This document shows, piece by piece, positions 30,912-44,215 of a DNA stretch of 64,000 nucleotides. Each line of letters starts with the position of its first letter. Within the stretch, counting starts at the first letter, position 1. The stretch is from Schistocephalus solidus (taxonomy: Eukaryota; Platyhelminthes; Cestoda; Diphyllobothriidea; Diphyllobothriidae). The position numbers and the translations under genes are program-made. Where the stretch lies: assembly GCA_017591395.1 (NCBI GenBank), contig WEDG01000804.1, positions 26,001 through 90,000 of the forward strand. The letters run 5' to 3'. The notes under the pieces are model-generated. The model ran no database searches and had not been told where the DNA came from. It saw only the letters and a list, made by a program, of their open reading frames with translations.

Positions 30912-33555
30912 AATAACAGAGGTGGTTTGCATCCCGAGATAGTATAATGAAAATAAAAATGCACTTCGGGAAATGGAGTTGTACTCGTAAATTTTCAAGT
31001 TGGTGACACCAACCCGTCGTCTGACGACGTCGGTATGTCAGAGCCGAATGATCGATCAAAAACGTACGTTTGCCGACCTTGGCTTCTCTAATGGTTACCT
31101 AATTATCACTGCAAAAATCTAACACTTTAAGATGCAGAAGGACCCGACCAAAATCGGTGCGTCAGGAAGGAAACACCAGGTTGTGAGTGCGGGCTGTCCA
31201 ATTCGGGTCAGACAGTATTTGTGATTAAGAGATGGATGGGGCAGGAAGAAAAATCCTGTTGGCGGGTTGCAGGTGGCAGGTCATCATCCATCTCCACTCC
31301 ACCGAATAAGACAGAAGAAGAAGGGTGCTTAGGCAGATATCAACATCAATGAGGAAGACCGGTTATGGGAAACAATAAGCTAAACTCCGATTGGAAACTC
31401 TAGCCGGAAACGCCAGCAAATAAAGTCATGACTTAGCATGAACAGGGTCCAGAAGAGAGTCAAGCCAGCTGCCAATTCACTGAGAGGGAAATGAACAGAG
31501 TACTGCAACGAGGCAGGCAAAACGGAGATTAGTAATTGCGAAAGGTCGATGTCTGTCTCTGATCATGGGTTCGAGTGAGAATCCGAATCGTCAGACCAAT
31601 CAACTCCTTGTTCCATTGGTCACATCTTCGCTGCCTTTTACTTTCCTCATGAATTAATTGCTAACTTTGAGTAAAGCAGTCTATTTGAAGCTTCATTGGC
31701 ATAGACTGAAAGCGAATATGGTTCCACCTGTAACCCCAAAAGATCGTATCATCTTCTTTTTTAAGATCGACGACCGCGGAACAACTTAAGTTTCCAAGAA
31801 GGTAGTCGATGTCTCCAACGGATGAGAGAGTTCCCACCTGACAGTTCCGATAAATATTTACTAGGACACAAGCGTGTGTACAAACAGCTGTTGGAGGCGA
31901 AGTAAGAAGCGTTGATATCAATGTGCAAACGTTGGAATGACATTTGACAACACTAAACCTTCCAAAATGCAATATCCTTCAGATGCAGCGAAAGCAATTG
32001 GAATAAGTCAGTAGATGCTATCGCCGAATGTACTCGGTAAAATTTGAGCCCGGTATATCAGACGGTGAGATAGTTTTTGCTTAAAGTGGTCATCGTTTAA
32101 CTTGACCCAGTTCAGAGTCTGGGTGCGCAAGCACCTGCAATTGGGCTGTGGTTGGCTGACGATAGCCGATGGGTCGGAAACGGCCCTTCATCGTTGTCCA
32201 TAACAATTCGCTCGGCCACGAGAGAGCACTGCATAACGCATAAAGTACCTTAATATGTCCAGGGGCAATTAGCCTCTCTTGTTAGTTTAATATGCTTATT
32301 ACTATTAGTACTGATACTACTTATAATATTACTACTTCTTATATCAGCAAGTCTCAAGTGCGGTCTTGAACGTGGACACTGTCTGACATACAGATGAGAA
32401 CAACGCGTACCGGCACTTGTCACGAGTGTCTCCCTCTCTCAACCTGAGGAACTGTGGTGAGTAATGCTCCGAACAACCCAGGACAACGCCCATCGCATTA
32501 ATAGAAATTAAAGCCCGCCAAGCGAGAGCGGGATTGCAGCTGGATAAAAAGCCTGGCAAGGAGTGAGCACGTCTGGTTGAGCTGACTGGTCTACGTAGTC
32601 AAACGAGCAGTACATACAGAAGTTTGGAGGGAAAGGGCGGTAAATTCAGCAACGATGTTGACACACAAGCAGTGTGTAAAGACCACAACTGATGATTCAG
32701 AGGAATGTGCTATGAGCACAAAGTCTGCGTACATTTTATTGCTTGGCTCCTTTTTAAAGATAGACAGCTCTCGGGATAAAACACTCACCTCCCTGTAGAC
32801 AAGCAAGGAGTTATTTTACTGCCACACCCAGCGGGTTAACTCTGTCACCACTCCCTTGGTCAATTGATGAGAAGGCGAAACGGTGGTCTATATAACCTCC
32901 AACCACATCATGGTAAGGTATTTCTACTTAATACCATGGAAGATTTCCCTAACCATTTTCAGAGAAATGCAAACCCAGAACATAAAGCATCGAGAGCTAA
33001 CTGTTGGAGGTGACGCCCCGTAAAGTGAAAACCATGAGACCCCTAGGTACGCAGTGAGCGACTTAAACAAAGTCGTTCCTCCCAGTCAAAATAAGTCATT
33101 AAGTTTGCATGAAGAAGGCCCTCCAACTACTAGCCCTCAGTGACTTTGAAAGGATGCCCGAGGTTGGCATCCTTCGACCAACTTATGGTAAATAAGTCAG
33201 AAAGGGCCATTCCAGTGTAATTGACTTTATCGATATCACTTCCTGATGTTGAATGCGCTAGCCATTCTCTCTTTTTCTCTCTCTCCCTCCCGCCTAAAGC
33301 TGGAATGCGTTCAAACAAATTGGTCCACGTGCACTCGAAACTTTGACTGGCATGTGAAAGTAGAGGTTGAACGTAGGAAACTCCTATTTTCATTCAGTGC
33401 TTTCGTAAGACGGTGTTTAACCTTAAAGTTAATCTAAATGCGAAACATAGTTTGGAATTTAACTTCCCAAAATGATAACGCGCAATCAAAGTCCGAGACT
33501 GCCAACGAAAAGGACTTTACATTTAGTCTAAGATTCGTGTCGTGTCGGTATCATG
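30911..33555. other. No recognised gene
   Basis: No domain-bearing frame or RNA gene seen. A (CT)-rich patch lies at 33270-33290. Short open frames have no support. Confidence 0.4.
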
Positions 33556-33557
33556 CA

Positions 33558-33835
33558 GACTTAACAGAGAGAGACGCTTTATTTTAGTTGTATCATTTCA
33601 AAAATTTTTAGCGAAAAAGGCCACCATTCACTGTGGATAAAATTAGTATGCAACAGAGATAACACTAGAAGAAAACAAAAGATATATAGTGACCGAAAGC
33701 TGCAACGATCATCCGTAAATGCTCCGCAAACTTGCGCCATATTTGCTTCAAAACGGTGCCACCGTCGTTTGCGATTGACCTCCTTATTGAAGTTAATATA
33801 AAAAAATTGGTACATAGCAGTATCTAACGAGAAAA
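33558..33835 (-). mobile_element. AATAAA-(CT)n repeat family, copy 1
   Basis: Reverse of the family at 37160-37505 and 48435-48805. It starts (in plus reading) with gagagagacgctttatttt, that is (CT)n after AATAAA on its own strand. It then has the complement of tgttaaattcc..tttcaaaa and of the cgacgctggca..gttttga block (aaaacggtgccaccgtcgtt). Confidence 0.65.
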
Positions 33836-34119
33836 ATTTGCCAGCCCATGTACATTAAAAAAATTAACATATGAATGATGAAAAAATGGCGGTTCAAATT
33901 TAAAAGGCCTCCGCTGCAGATTTACTTCACTTTGATGCAGTAACAGCACTAAGCGCGTGAGAGGAGACATTCCGAGTAGAAGTTGAGGGCCGGTATCTTC
34001 CCTGCAACAAGCAGAGCCCCTAAACGGAAGCAAGCGGGAGCTCCATCGCCGGCTGACACAAAGTCAACGAATCTAGCCAGTGGATTGTGTCTTCTAATTT
34101 ACTTGCTCGTGCTACAGGC

Positions 34120-34215
34120 GTTACTAAGGTAGTTCAGTGGTTAATCATCCGGCACGAACTGGGAAGGGGGGGTGCGATGGTAAGCCTCAAAAGCACAGCC
34201 CCACTGCCTGTAAGA
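34120..34215 (+). mobile_element. Weak tRNA-derived fragment
   Basis: An A-box-like ggtagttcagtggttaatca is followed by a diverged body and no clear B box. Possibly the head of another SINE. Confidence 0.35.
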
Positions 34216-34467
34216 CCTGCCTACTTCCCAGTATAAGTAGCGGGAGTCCTCTCCGCGTTAGTTAGCCGGGTCTGTCCAGCTCTGTCACGGAGTCATAATC
34301 AAAATCCTACCTTCACTGACACGGAAGCACTTAAACTAAAACGTCCGGAGTGGATGCTTTCGTGTCTGCTGATCAGAAAACGTAAACTGGGTTAAACTAG
34401 GACGAAGACTGAAACATTCAGCTGTTGCGTGGAGCCCTGGAAGGGTTGGTCAGAAATCGTAAGACAG

Positions 34468-35115
34468 ACAGGTTGAAAGTAGATCAAGTTTGTTTGGACA
34501 GGAGTACAGAAAGAAAGAAAATGGAGTGCGTAGAAGGAGAGGGCAGGGGAAAATACATAAGGGGAAAAGAGAAGACGGACATTCCGAGACAAATTAAGTT
34601 AACAGATGACAGCGAGGTCACAAGAAAACGGGAGAGGTCGCAAGTTAAAGACGTGGAGGGGAACAGAGGAAAGCAGAGCAGGGGATAAAACGGTAGCTAG
34701 AAATGGAGTATAAGATGACAAAGGAGGAGGGGGAGGAGAAGGAGGAGGAGGAGGAGAAGGAAAACAGGAAAAGTGGACAGCAAACATATAAGAACATTGA
34801 GGGAAAAAAAAGATATAAAAAGTAAAGGAGGAAAGTATGATGACGAGGGGATGAGAAAGCGTAGAAGCACGCGGAAGGGAGGGGGGAGTTGAGGAAAGGA
34901 AGTGGAAGGAGAGGCATGTAGGGAGACGGAAGGTACCGAATTAGGAATGAATGACAGGAGAAAAAGCACAGAACTAAAAAAAAAGAAGCGAAGGAGGGAG
35001 AAATTGCGAAAGATGGAAGGCAAAACCAAGACCCACGATGCGAAAAAGCAGAAGATAATGGATAAAAAGCGATCGACGACGTCAGAAAGAGGGGAAAGGG
35101 AGGGTGGAAAATGAG
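34468..35115 (+). repeat. Purine-rich strand-asymmetric tract
   Basis: About 650 bp strongly enriched in A and G on the plus strand, with a GGAGGA/GGAGAA core at 34721-34765. The long serine/leucine/phenylalanine frames on the minus strand are compositional artefacts. Confidence 0.85.
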
Positions 35116-36330
35116 AAAACTGCCCGACAGGTGTTTGCGGAAAGCGATGTTTGCGATGAGTTAACGCGCAAAGGCAAGCCAATTTATGGTCTGCGTAACG
35201 AATGTTGAAATGTAAATGAAAAGGAGTCCTGTTCGTTCCACGAGCACTGAGGTGGAACGGGGTGTTGGGTGGGTGGTTGGAAGTGGTGAGTGTGGGGAAT
35301 GGGCTTGCATGTCACGCTGAGCGGGAGATGGATAACGGCAGTGGTGAAAAGGTACGGACTAGCAACTTTCACTGTGCAATTGTGACCATGCCTGCGCGCG
35401 AAAGCCCGTTCGCCAAGGCCTAGGACAAGGCGCTAGGGATTTTTACATGTCTATCACTGTAAAAACGCACAGTCACAGTAAAAAGTTTGGTATTTAAGCG
35501 GAACGAGGACGAAATGCGAATGGGAGGCGTCGGCGGTGGTGGTAGTGGAGGATGTTTGAAAAACCCACAATGAAGTCAACAGCTCTCCCTGAACTTGATA
35601 ATGCACCCGTCATGGCAACTCGCCTCGCACGTCCATGGCACGCGTGAACGCACATTTCATACCCCCTCCCTCTCTCTCCCCTGCCGCCCGACAAGGTGGG
35701 CGTCGGAGGAGAGAGTGAGGAGAGCGCTACGAATGTGAACCTGGATACAACAGACTTTCAGCAAAATCGCCCTCCTCAGCGGACCGTGTTTGTCCTTCTC
35801 GCTTGTGCCAGACGCGAAAGGACGACTGCACCGGTCAGATTAAGCCTCAGCTTCGAAAGCAACAATTATGTCGCAGTACATGTGCCTTCACGAGAAGGGT
35901 AGGGCCAAAATTGTTGTTGCGTAGACCGACTTTGTCTGTTTAATAATGCAACAAGATCGGAAAGAATTTGCCGCCTGCCGCCTGCTTCCTCGACTTTGCG
36001 GAAGGGAGCAATGTGAGGTTCTCAGCGAGCATACATAGGGGTGGGGGCGAGTATGGGCTCTCACAAGATGCGGCCAGGTGTCCGGACGGTCAGCAAATGG
36101 AGCGGAAAGGCAAATAAACTCCTCCTTTGCCCTGTTTGTAGTAGAATCTTGCTTTATTATTGCATGAAGAAAAATATCGTCACACTGGTCCACAATAAAA
36201 CTGTATTTCCGCCTAAAGGAAGTTAAGCATCAGCGCAGCGACCAGGTCACGGCTGAAAAATTACGTCAGTTTGGTGCGGAGCCCACCTACAAACTACAGA
36301 CAAACCAGAAACCAGACGAAAATAAATGAC
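35116..36330. other. No recognised gene
   Basis: No coding domain, splice-framed exon or named repeat recognised. Confidence 0.4.
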
Positions 36331-36334
36331 AAAA

Positions 36335-36620
36335 CAAGGGGGCTGGAATACTCACTTCTGGCTTACTAGCCGTCATCAGCCAGCCATACCCAATTCCCTG
36401 TGCTGCACAACCAGAGGCTCCAACACGCGACCAGTTGAGTATATGTCCAACGGTCTAACCATTGAGTCTCGGGTGTCATAAAATTTGGGGCTGGATATGG
36501 CTGACTGATGATGGCTAATAAATCAGAAATGGTAATTACAGTCTCCCTTATCTTTTTCAGTAATATTCCTGTGCATATCATACTAGCTGTTGACCCTTCA
36601 ACTGCTGGTTTAGCCGAGGG
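36335..36620. mobile_element. Two SINE fragments in opposite orientation
   Basis: 36335-36475 is reversed (ctagccgtcatcagccagcc, then a B box in reverse gaggctccaacacgcgacc). 36476-36620 is forward (gctggatatggctgactgat, tgatggctaataaatcagaa, the tail cttatctttttcagtaatat). They meet head-on near their B boxes. Confidence 0.7.
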
Positions 36621-37159
36621 AGTGGACTGTCGCCGAGATAAGTCAGGAAGTGTCAATGCCGCTGACTGCAGCAAACGTACCGCCAATAGCCTTTAGGCCG
36701 AAGGCAAAACGGTTCGATCGGTTAACTGCTCTACTGAGAATCTGGTGGATCAGCCTCCAGACCATTCACGGGCATCTCATTAAAAAGAAACAGTCAAAAG
36801 TGCAAAATGCCATATGGATGCAACACGAACCTCACGGAGACCTGCTCTTTTTCCTCAAGTTCGTGCCTAAAGACATCTCCTTTCAGGAAGTTAACAGATT
36901 TCAGATTAAAAAATCACAATGTTTAGGTCTTTTGAGCCTACAACCCGAAGATACGGCTTGTGTCACTTCTTATGAAACAGTGCTTATATAAGTTTTCAAA
37001 ATTTAATAATGCTCTGGAAGCGGAAACTTGATTAGCAGGAATCATAAGCTCAAGTTGTGCTCTGCACGGTAGAATGCCGGTCACTTCATTAGAATTTTCC
37101 CAGGGCACTGCGTGAATCACATCCCACTCATTATCGATGTCTGCACTAACGCGGGTTTT

Positions 37160-37505
37160 TGAAATTGAGCCGCCATCTTTTCTACTCTCAATTCGCATGT
37201 GAATCCTCTTATATGTACGTCGATTGGCCTATTTCACCCATTATATACTTGAATTTAACAAAATTGGTTTATTTGAACAAAAATGAGGTCATCAGCGCAC
37301 GACGCTGGCACAGTTTTGAAAGAAGTCGATATTTGGAAGCGCATTCAAGGACAATTCGTCCTGAGGTCAATGTATGCATTCTTCGGCCATTCACTTGTGA
37401 TCTTCTGGTGTTGTGTGGTTTGTATGCCCAACCTTATTCACGGTGAATGGAGGACATTTTTTGCTGAAAGTTTTGGAATTTTACTTTCAAAATAAAGCTC
37501 TCTCT
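37160..37505 (+). mobile_element. AATAAA-(CT)n repeat family, copy 2
   Basis: Starts near ttgaaattgagccgccat and passes through cgacgctggcacagttttga and cccaaccttattcacggtga. It ends tggaattttactttcaaaat with AATAAAG and (CT)n. Polyadenylation-like end plus microsatellite suggests retroposition, but no tRNA promoter boxes are visible. Confidence 0.75.
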
Positions 37506-37573
37506 CTATTGCGTGAAAAAGGCCGATAATCATTCGTTACGTTCCTTTTACAGGATCCTACGTCTTCCTCAAG

Positions 37574-37657
37574 GTTCGCGCCTTACATTATAGAACATTT
37601 ATGCGTAAAAACAAAGTTCGCACCTTACATTATAGAACATTTATGCGTAAAAAGTCC
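37574..37657. repeat. 42-bp tandem duplication
   Basis: Two units starting gttcgcgccttacattatag (37574) and gttcgcaccttacattatag (37616), identical apart from one or two bases. Confidence 0.9.
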
Positions 37658-38299
37658 ACTAGCAAGTTGTCTTTTATGAGCAGGAGCACCGCAATCAAAC
37701 GGATGTAATCATTTCCACTTGAAAGCTTGTTAACCAGCAGTATTTGAAAGTACGCAACATTTTGGCCATTGAATTTAAAACACACTTGAGATGCATCCAT
37801 GGATCAAAGTGTATTTTACACCCGAATTCCGCCTGTTAGCTTTTATGAAACAAGCCATTACGCTTACTAGTAGGGTTAACCTTGTGGCCATGTAGGCGGT
37901 TGGACGAGAAAGCTTTATTTACACGCCAGCGTATACGAGCCAATGGAAATTTGAGGATCTGTTGGGCGAAGCTGAGTTCGGCGCGCGCCGGTGCTATATC
38001 AATTTAGCGAGGCAGAATTCAATAATGATCTTCGAGTCTGCGCTCGGAAGAGTGCACGTCGACCTGCGATCTAAGCATGCCTAGTTAGCATCGGTGTGTG
38101 CGCGTGCGCGTTAAGTCTTTGATGAAAGAATTTCGTGCGAAAGCTTGCAAAAGCTACATTTTCAGATGCATCACCGAAAAGAGAACACCAGACACCCGAA
38201 AGGGCTCATTTAATTTGCTGGCAGCTTTGTTCCCTATCGCTAGGGTATTTCAGGCTCGTCTGTTACTTGTCAGTAATATCATTCTGCCTATATCACTAG

Positions 38300-38585
38300 T
38301 CACTCTGCGGCTACTGGCGGGGCTCTAGAGTGAGCCCCAAGACACAAGGGGGCGAGTGAGTCCTGTAACCGATCGAAGAGCGCCCATCTACGATTGTTAA
38401 TACTACCGATCGAAATCAGCAAGACAAAGAACTCGTGGCGCAGTCGGTAGAGCGTCGGATCTAACCAACAGGTCGCGAGTCCAAGCCTCGGGCGCCGCAA
38501 CGCCTGGGGTTTGGGTGATGACGGCTAATGAGCCAGAAATGGTCATTCCAGTCTCCCTTGACTTTGTCGGTAATATCATTATGTT
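38300..38585 (+). mobile_element. tRNA-derived SINE, full-length example
   Basis: Head ctactggcggggctctagag, then caagacacaagggggcgagt. A box gtggcgcagtcggtagagcg at about 38436, B box ggtcgcgagtccaagcctc at about 38471. Tail tgatgacggctaatgagcca, cattccagtctcccttgact, ttgtcggtaatatcatt. It is the clearest copy in the window and defines the family's order. Confidence 0.85.
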
Positions 38586-41500
38586 ACTTTCGTTGGACAT
38601 ATACGTGAGAACCTGTGTAGCCATGGATTCGGTTATTTCTGCGTAGACTGCTCCAGTGAAACTTCTTAAGGGTCACTAGAGTGAATTTAAACAGCAACCC
38701 CGAATAGTCCGTGGATTTCAGGAGGTCTCCTGTGGAATGACTTGAACAAAGCACAGTACAAACCGTGGCTCCACTTTTCGGAAAATATTTAAATGACTAA
38801 AATGGGTAGGGACTTTAAATGTGTCCCCGTTCCCGTCATGCCTGTAGCTTGGCGTTAAATAGGGGCTAGGGTTAGTGGAAGGAGACGGGAATATTAAGTC
38901 TCTCTGGACTTCAGCACATGGCCATCTGTGTTGCGTCCCTATTCCAGCGTTTCCTTGGTAAGCGGGGAGGCATCTAAGCGACTCAGGCTCCACAATATCA
39001 TATTATTGCATTTGCTAGGTGACAACCCCATGCATTTTATTATCGCACACCTTCCGTATCTCGTCAGTTTATGCTTCACTCAATGTTCTATTGAATCTAA
39101 ATTGGCATGAATTCAATGACAGCCCATCGTTATTTTGCATTAAAATGCAGTGTGCATTCACAATAAATTCTGCCCACAGAGACAAGAAGCACTTTGATAT
39201 AAGCAACACCTAGTTTTTACACCCAGTTCCTCCAAAATCAGTTTAATAACTTATACATTTCAAAATATTTCCCTTGAGAACTCATGCACGCAACCGACAG
39301 CCTCAGCAGTTTAAGCCAAACCTTTTCGCGGTTTTAAATGGCTTCCATCCCAGAAGACGAGGTATTTTACCGCAAGAATCGTAGAACGATATGTTTTTAT
39401 CGTTTGAACGAAAAGTAATAACTATCACTAAGCCTCATAAACCAGTCCAAAAATATGCCTTGGTAAAGGGAACATACGTCCAGATGATAATTTTTATGGG
39501 GAACATTTCCAGCGCAGAAGATAGTATTAATTTGGGAGTGCTTCCTAAGACCATGAATTATGTGATCTAATGTTCACCCTTTCTGGATTAACGTGAAGTA
39601 TAGGATTTGTTTTGTAGATAGTGGTTTTATTTGAACCTTTCTCTCTTGACTTTACGACATAACATCCTTTTAGTTTCTGAACTGTCACCGATAAAAAATA
39701 GCGAGTAAATGTTCACATAAAGCCTACAGGAGCATACTGGAAACAATACTTTTGAATTGTTCGAATCTTGAGGAAGCAGAGGGCATCATTTGTCGCACAA
39801 AAAAGACTTATAAAAAGGCTGCTCAGTCGGTCGTCCGCAGGGAGACACATCTTTAGGTGGCGCGGCCAAGAAAGATCGACAGTGGCTGTCGCCGCCGTAG
39901 TTCAAGCACCAAAGCCGGCAGGCATATGGGGCAGAGCAAAAATCCACGGCCACAGCTCAAGCCTCGACTGGAAGAAGACAAAGACACACTTAAACCTGCA
40001 GACATTAGGGTTCCTAGGCATACCCAGTTTGCTCATCAGACCCTGAAGACAGTAATTTAGGCTACGCTGCCGAATGTGTATCGCGTGAGACACGCAAAAC
40101 GTGCACGTCCGCGCGGAAGCTGAGACTACGGCTGGGAGTCAATCTATGCAGTGATGAGGGAGGGGGGGAGATAGAGCAGATATGGCGCAGCTGTAGGAAC
40201 AAAGGAAAAGGCGTTGAATTCTACACGGCGGCTCTTGTGAAAAGTGTCCGAGAACGGCCATAGCGGCCCACATAAAGCTTAACCAACTGAGAAGACCATG
40301 GCAGCCCAGAGAGGAAGTAGGCGAAGAAGAAGAGGAGGAGGGGGAAGAAGCGAGAGAGGAAAATGAATAGGAAGACGAAGAAGACGAAGACGAAGAAGAA
40401 TAAGAAAAATACTGCCCCAACCGAATCACAAGAGTTCCCGTGGTATCCAGCGGATTGAAGTCCTAAGTGGCCACGGATAAGTTAAAAATAACCGTACTTC
40501 CGTTATATGCAGCCATCAGTAACAAAGATAATGGTAGAACAGAACTAGAAAACCCGACTGGTCATCGTTCTGTCCCAGCTACGGAAGACTGGCAGAGTAC
40601 AACGTTGGTGAAACATCCGTTTAATGGCAATACAGCGAATCAATCAACGTTTGTATATAACGGACTCACGGCTGGTCGAATTTGAATATGACACGGTTAG
40701 TCCGTTAAAGTTTGTGGATGTCAACTTTCGGGCCGATTCGGAAAAAGCCTGCCCAGAAGAATTTCCTACAAGTTGTCACGTATTCATTTCCGAGGAAAGC
40801 AAAATGTCTGGCACTGAAAACAACTACTGGGATGGAAGCAAAATAGTCGGACTCACGGAGAACATTGCAAGCAAGGCCAACAATCTTATACGAACCATGG
40901 TGAAAGGGGTTAGGGCAGAACGAGGAAGCAACAAATCTGGGAAAAGCAAACGAATAAGGTAGAGGCAATAACATCCAAGCAAGCTATTATAAATTGGCTA
41001 AGTTGAACCCGTGGTATTTGAGGGAAAGGAAACAGCTATCCCATGGGCGAAGGGCAAGGGAACCGACCTCTCGCATCGGTGTAAGGAAAAACAAATCCGA
41101 ACCAGCGTTAAACAGAGTTAAATAGGAAAGCAGGTGACTGAATGACAAAAATTAAAAGCATGCAAATGAAATCCGAGGCAGTTAATCCAGAGCCTATGTT
41201 CTCATTGGGTCCGGCTAATGTGCCTCTACCAAAACTGGAGTTCGAATGCCAGAAGGCACATGGAGAATGCTGTAAGAAAGCACTGCTGAGCCAAATCGCT
41301 TACCAGTGCGTCTGGCAGGGACATAAATTCGGTTACATACGCGTCTGGGCATTATGGTGAATCAGCAAACGCCGGGCGTTGTAATGTAAGTCGCCAGATG
41401 GTCACAGTTAGTGAATATCAGAAAAACCACTTAAAACTGTTCCTTTGGGGCTAAGGAACAGATGTAGGTTCTTGCGTTTAGCATATGTTTTAATTGCCTT

Positions 41501-42420
41501 ATCTAAGCTTCAGTTTCAGGCTCGCCAAGAAACGGATGGCGCAGTATCGATATCAAGTAAGGCGTCAGCGGAAATCTAACCTGTCTTGCGGAAGGATACC
41601 AGATTGGTGGAGTCTGGGGCGGCGGCCTTTTACTTCACAGATGGGTCCATTCTGGACTGAAGGCAGAGTAGACAGTGGTGATACACTGACCGGTTGTGGT
41701 CACCCTATGAAGTGCGATAATAGTAATTACTGCAGCAAGTCGCAGCAGAGATACCGCTTCCTCCACGCATAGAGCACCAGAAAGAGACCAGAAAACCAGC
41801 GGTACGGGAAAGAAATGCGGCAGGCACAGTTGACTTTGGAGGATTGGGAACGCGGCACGGAAATTAAAAACTAGGACAGTCTCCTTTCGCGGCATATTCG
41901 ACCCAGCGCGACAGCGCAAATGAAATCTTCCTCCATAACTGAGTGAGCTGTTACCATTATGATCCCTCCTGGTCACTGATTGGGTTCTCAAGAGGGTGCT
42001 ACTAGCATTGAGCGACAGCGAATTTGTGTCTGAGTGCCGCTGCGCTAGGTCCGATTACCCTAACGACATCGCCCTACCATCATCCAATTATAAGTACTAT
42101 ATCCACAAACGTTGATAAGACAGAGGCAGTTCGGGGGCGAATTAGCAACCACGAGAAGAGAGGCCTCACAAAGGATGGCCGTTGAACCAAAGAAGTCAAC
42201 GGACCTTAAAAACCTATACTGAATGAACAAAGTAAAGACGATGTCGTCTCCTGAAACTATGCTGCTCGTGCGTTTTAGCTAACTCCAGGAAGTGCATATG
42301 GCTCCGAATGGATACAGATCGGCATTTATCGTACACCCATCCGCTTGATCCTCCACTATCACCGTGATTGCTCGACTTCGGAAGACGTAAGAAAACTTAA
42401 AGCATTGAAATACCATTGTC
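38586..42420. other. No recognised gene
   Basis: Contains a GAA/GAC-rich patch at 40318-40405. The longest open frame (40624-40962 plus, 112 codons) has no recognisable domain, no splice context and no neighbouring coding sequence. Confidence 0.4.
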
Positions 42421-43084
42421 TTAAGGCTGTGGTCTGAGTGAGGTACACTAACCCCATCTCGAGTGAGAGGTTTCGAACTCGCTACAACAACATGAAAGGG
42501 TTTCCCAGGCCATCCAATAAAGATGATGACGACGGTTTAGGCACGTTCTTTGGCATTCGAACCCAGTCCGGCTGGCCTCAACTCGGCCTCGCTGTCCACG
42601 CAAAGGTGTCGAAGATACGGTCAATTTGAACTCCCGCATAAAACAGTCCACCATGACGTGGATATAGTTCCCTGACCTTTGGTATTCAGTTCCTATCGTT
42701 GAAGAAGAGAGTTGGTTGGGCACACCAGGATTGCTGCCGCAGATCATCACGCGTGAGGAAGAACGATTCACCTGGATCATCGCCACCGCCTCGAGAAGGG
42801 CGAGTGACTGGCAATACAGAGTGGAGTAGAGTGGAGTGCACAACGGACTATAGGCAATTCCTGCCGTCTAGAGTGCATGCAGGCCGAAGCATTACGATGG
42901 GTGATCAATGATCATGAATACTTTGCGGACAAGATAAGCGGGATGAAAATGGCAACTCCTGAGAGAGAGAAAATACCAGTCTGGCCTACTTTCTCTTCCA
43001 TGATAACGCTGGCACTCTTCAATTCCATCCAGCTACACTGTATGCTACACGGTAGTCACCATTTCTCCACACGAAAGTTCGACC

Positions 43085-44215
43085 GTCGATTTGCACGAGG
43101 TCCACCGTATTCTCCACACAAGGTGGTGCAGGGACGGTGACTTGCGCGTGAAGTAGTTTTAAGTGATAGTAGTCTTGCGCTGCAGCTACCACACTCTCTC
43201 CTGCTCCTCCCCCACCTGAGCCCGGTGTCAAGACAGATTCAAGAAGGCCGGAGATGGGATCGGGCGCAGGTGACTGGCATGGCCGGAGCCGCCCTGGGTG
43301 TAACACCACACCTGGCTGGGATCCCACGGATTGGGAGTACCATAAAGGCCACACTAAGATGGAGCCATTGCAGCCTGATTCTCAGTCCGCCAGTCAGCAA
43401 CTCCACACGAAACACACATTGGGCATCCCACGCAGTCCGAGTTACCCCGTCAGTTGGCAAACCTTCCAAGCCTCGGCTTTTAGCGCACCGTGATAGTTTC
43501 AAGCGCGTCAGATTGTTTATAATGAGGAAAAGGCGCTGAGCTGTCGATCTCACTCTCTCCCCCACCCCCAAAATCAGACCACCATCCGAGCCAGTGAGTT
43601 GCCTGATGTGGGAGTGGGTGCATTGGCTGACGGGTCAGCGTACCCGTCTTCGCGCACCACAGCACAACCTATGGCTCAGGGAATATGGAGGAGCCATCGC
43701 CGTCTGACTTCCAGTCCACTGCTCAGCCACTCGACACCCACAGCACGTACACTAGGCCGACGGAGTGGTCTGGTGTAAGCGTCAGATAGGCAGCTTTCCA
43801 AGCCACGGTTTCTAGGAAAACGTGATATTCTCAGGTGCGTGATGATTATGAGGGTGTTGTCTATGTATTAGTGTAGATGGTGTGCGCTGATGTGCCAAAG
43901 CCTCCGGTGGTGTACCACAGGTTGTCGTGGAGGCAAATGTGTCCCAATAGGCTCATGCGGTGTGAAAATGTGCGGGAGCAGTGAGGGCAGTGGAGGCGGG
44001 CGCGGCGACTGTATATCGGAGCCCCAGGCACTGGTTCACCAGCCTCCGTTCGATGGATTCGCAGGTGACCGACCAGGCCGATACGTGAGTTGGAGTTGCG
44101 GGCGCAGTGTGGGCAGGAGTAATCGGGAGAGACTGGGGGGTGTCATTCATGGTAGTGAGGATGGCAGTGGCGGTAAGAATAGCAGGAGCGGAGGGTGTGA
44201 CACACACACAAAATG
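43085..44215 (-). mobile_element. ZF-LINE remnant: two C2H2 fingers plus 3' region
   Basis: On the minus strand 44150-43895 reads YSCPHCARNSNSRIGLVGHL, RIHRTEAGEPVPGAPIYSRR and LHCPHCSRTFSHRMSLLGHI ending CLHDNLW. These are two C-x2-C...H-x3-H fingers (CPHC...HLRIH and CPHC...HICLH) joined by the GEPVPGAP linker. From memory this finger pair is abundant in diphyllobothriid proteins that end LINE reverse transcriptases. The roughly 750-bp 3' region follows (43830-43085), tying that repeat to this element. No RT domain remains. Confidence 0.8.

Noticed and set aside
34645..35182. Ser/Leu/Phe-rich minus-strand frames that resemble membrane proteins
   Set aside because: Artefact of the purine-rich plus strand; no real helix pattern or start context.
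40624..40962. 112-codon plus-strand frame
   Set aside because: No recognisable domain, no neighbouring coding exons; isolated ATG-to-stop frame.
42448..42843. 131-codon minus-strand frame
   Set aside because: Composition resembles a translated repeat and has no conserved motif; not treated as a gene.
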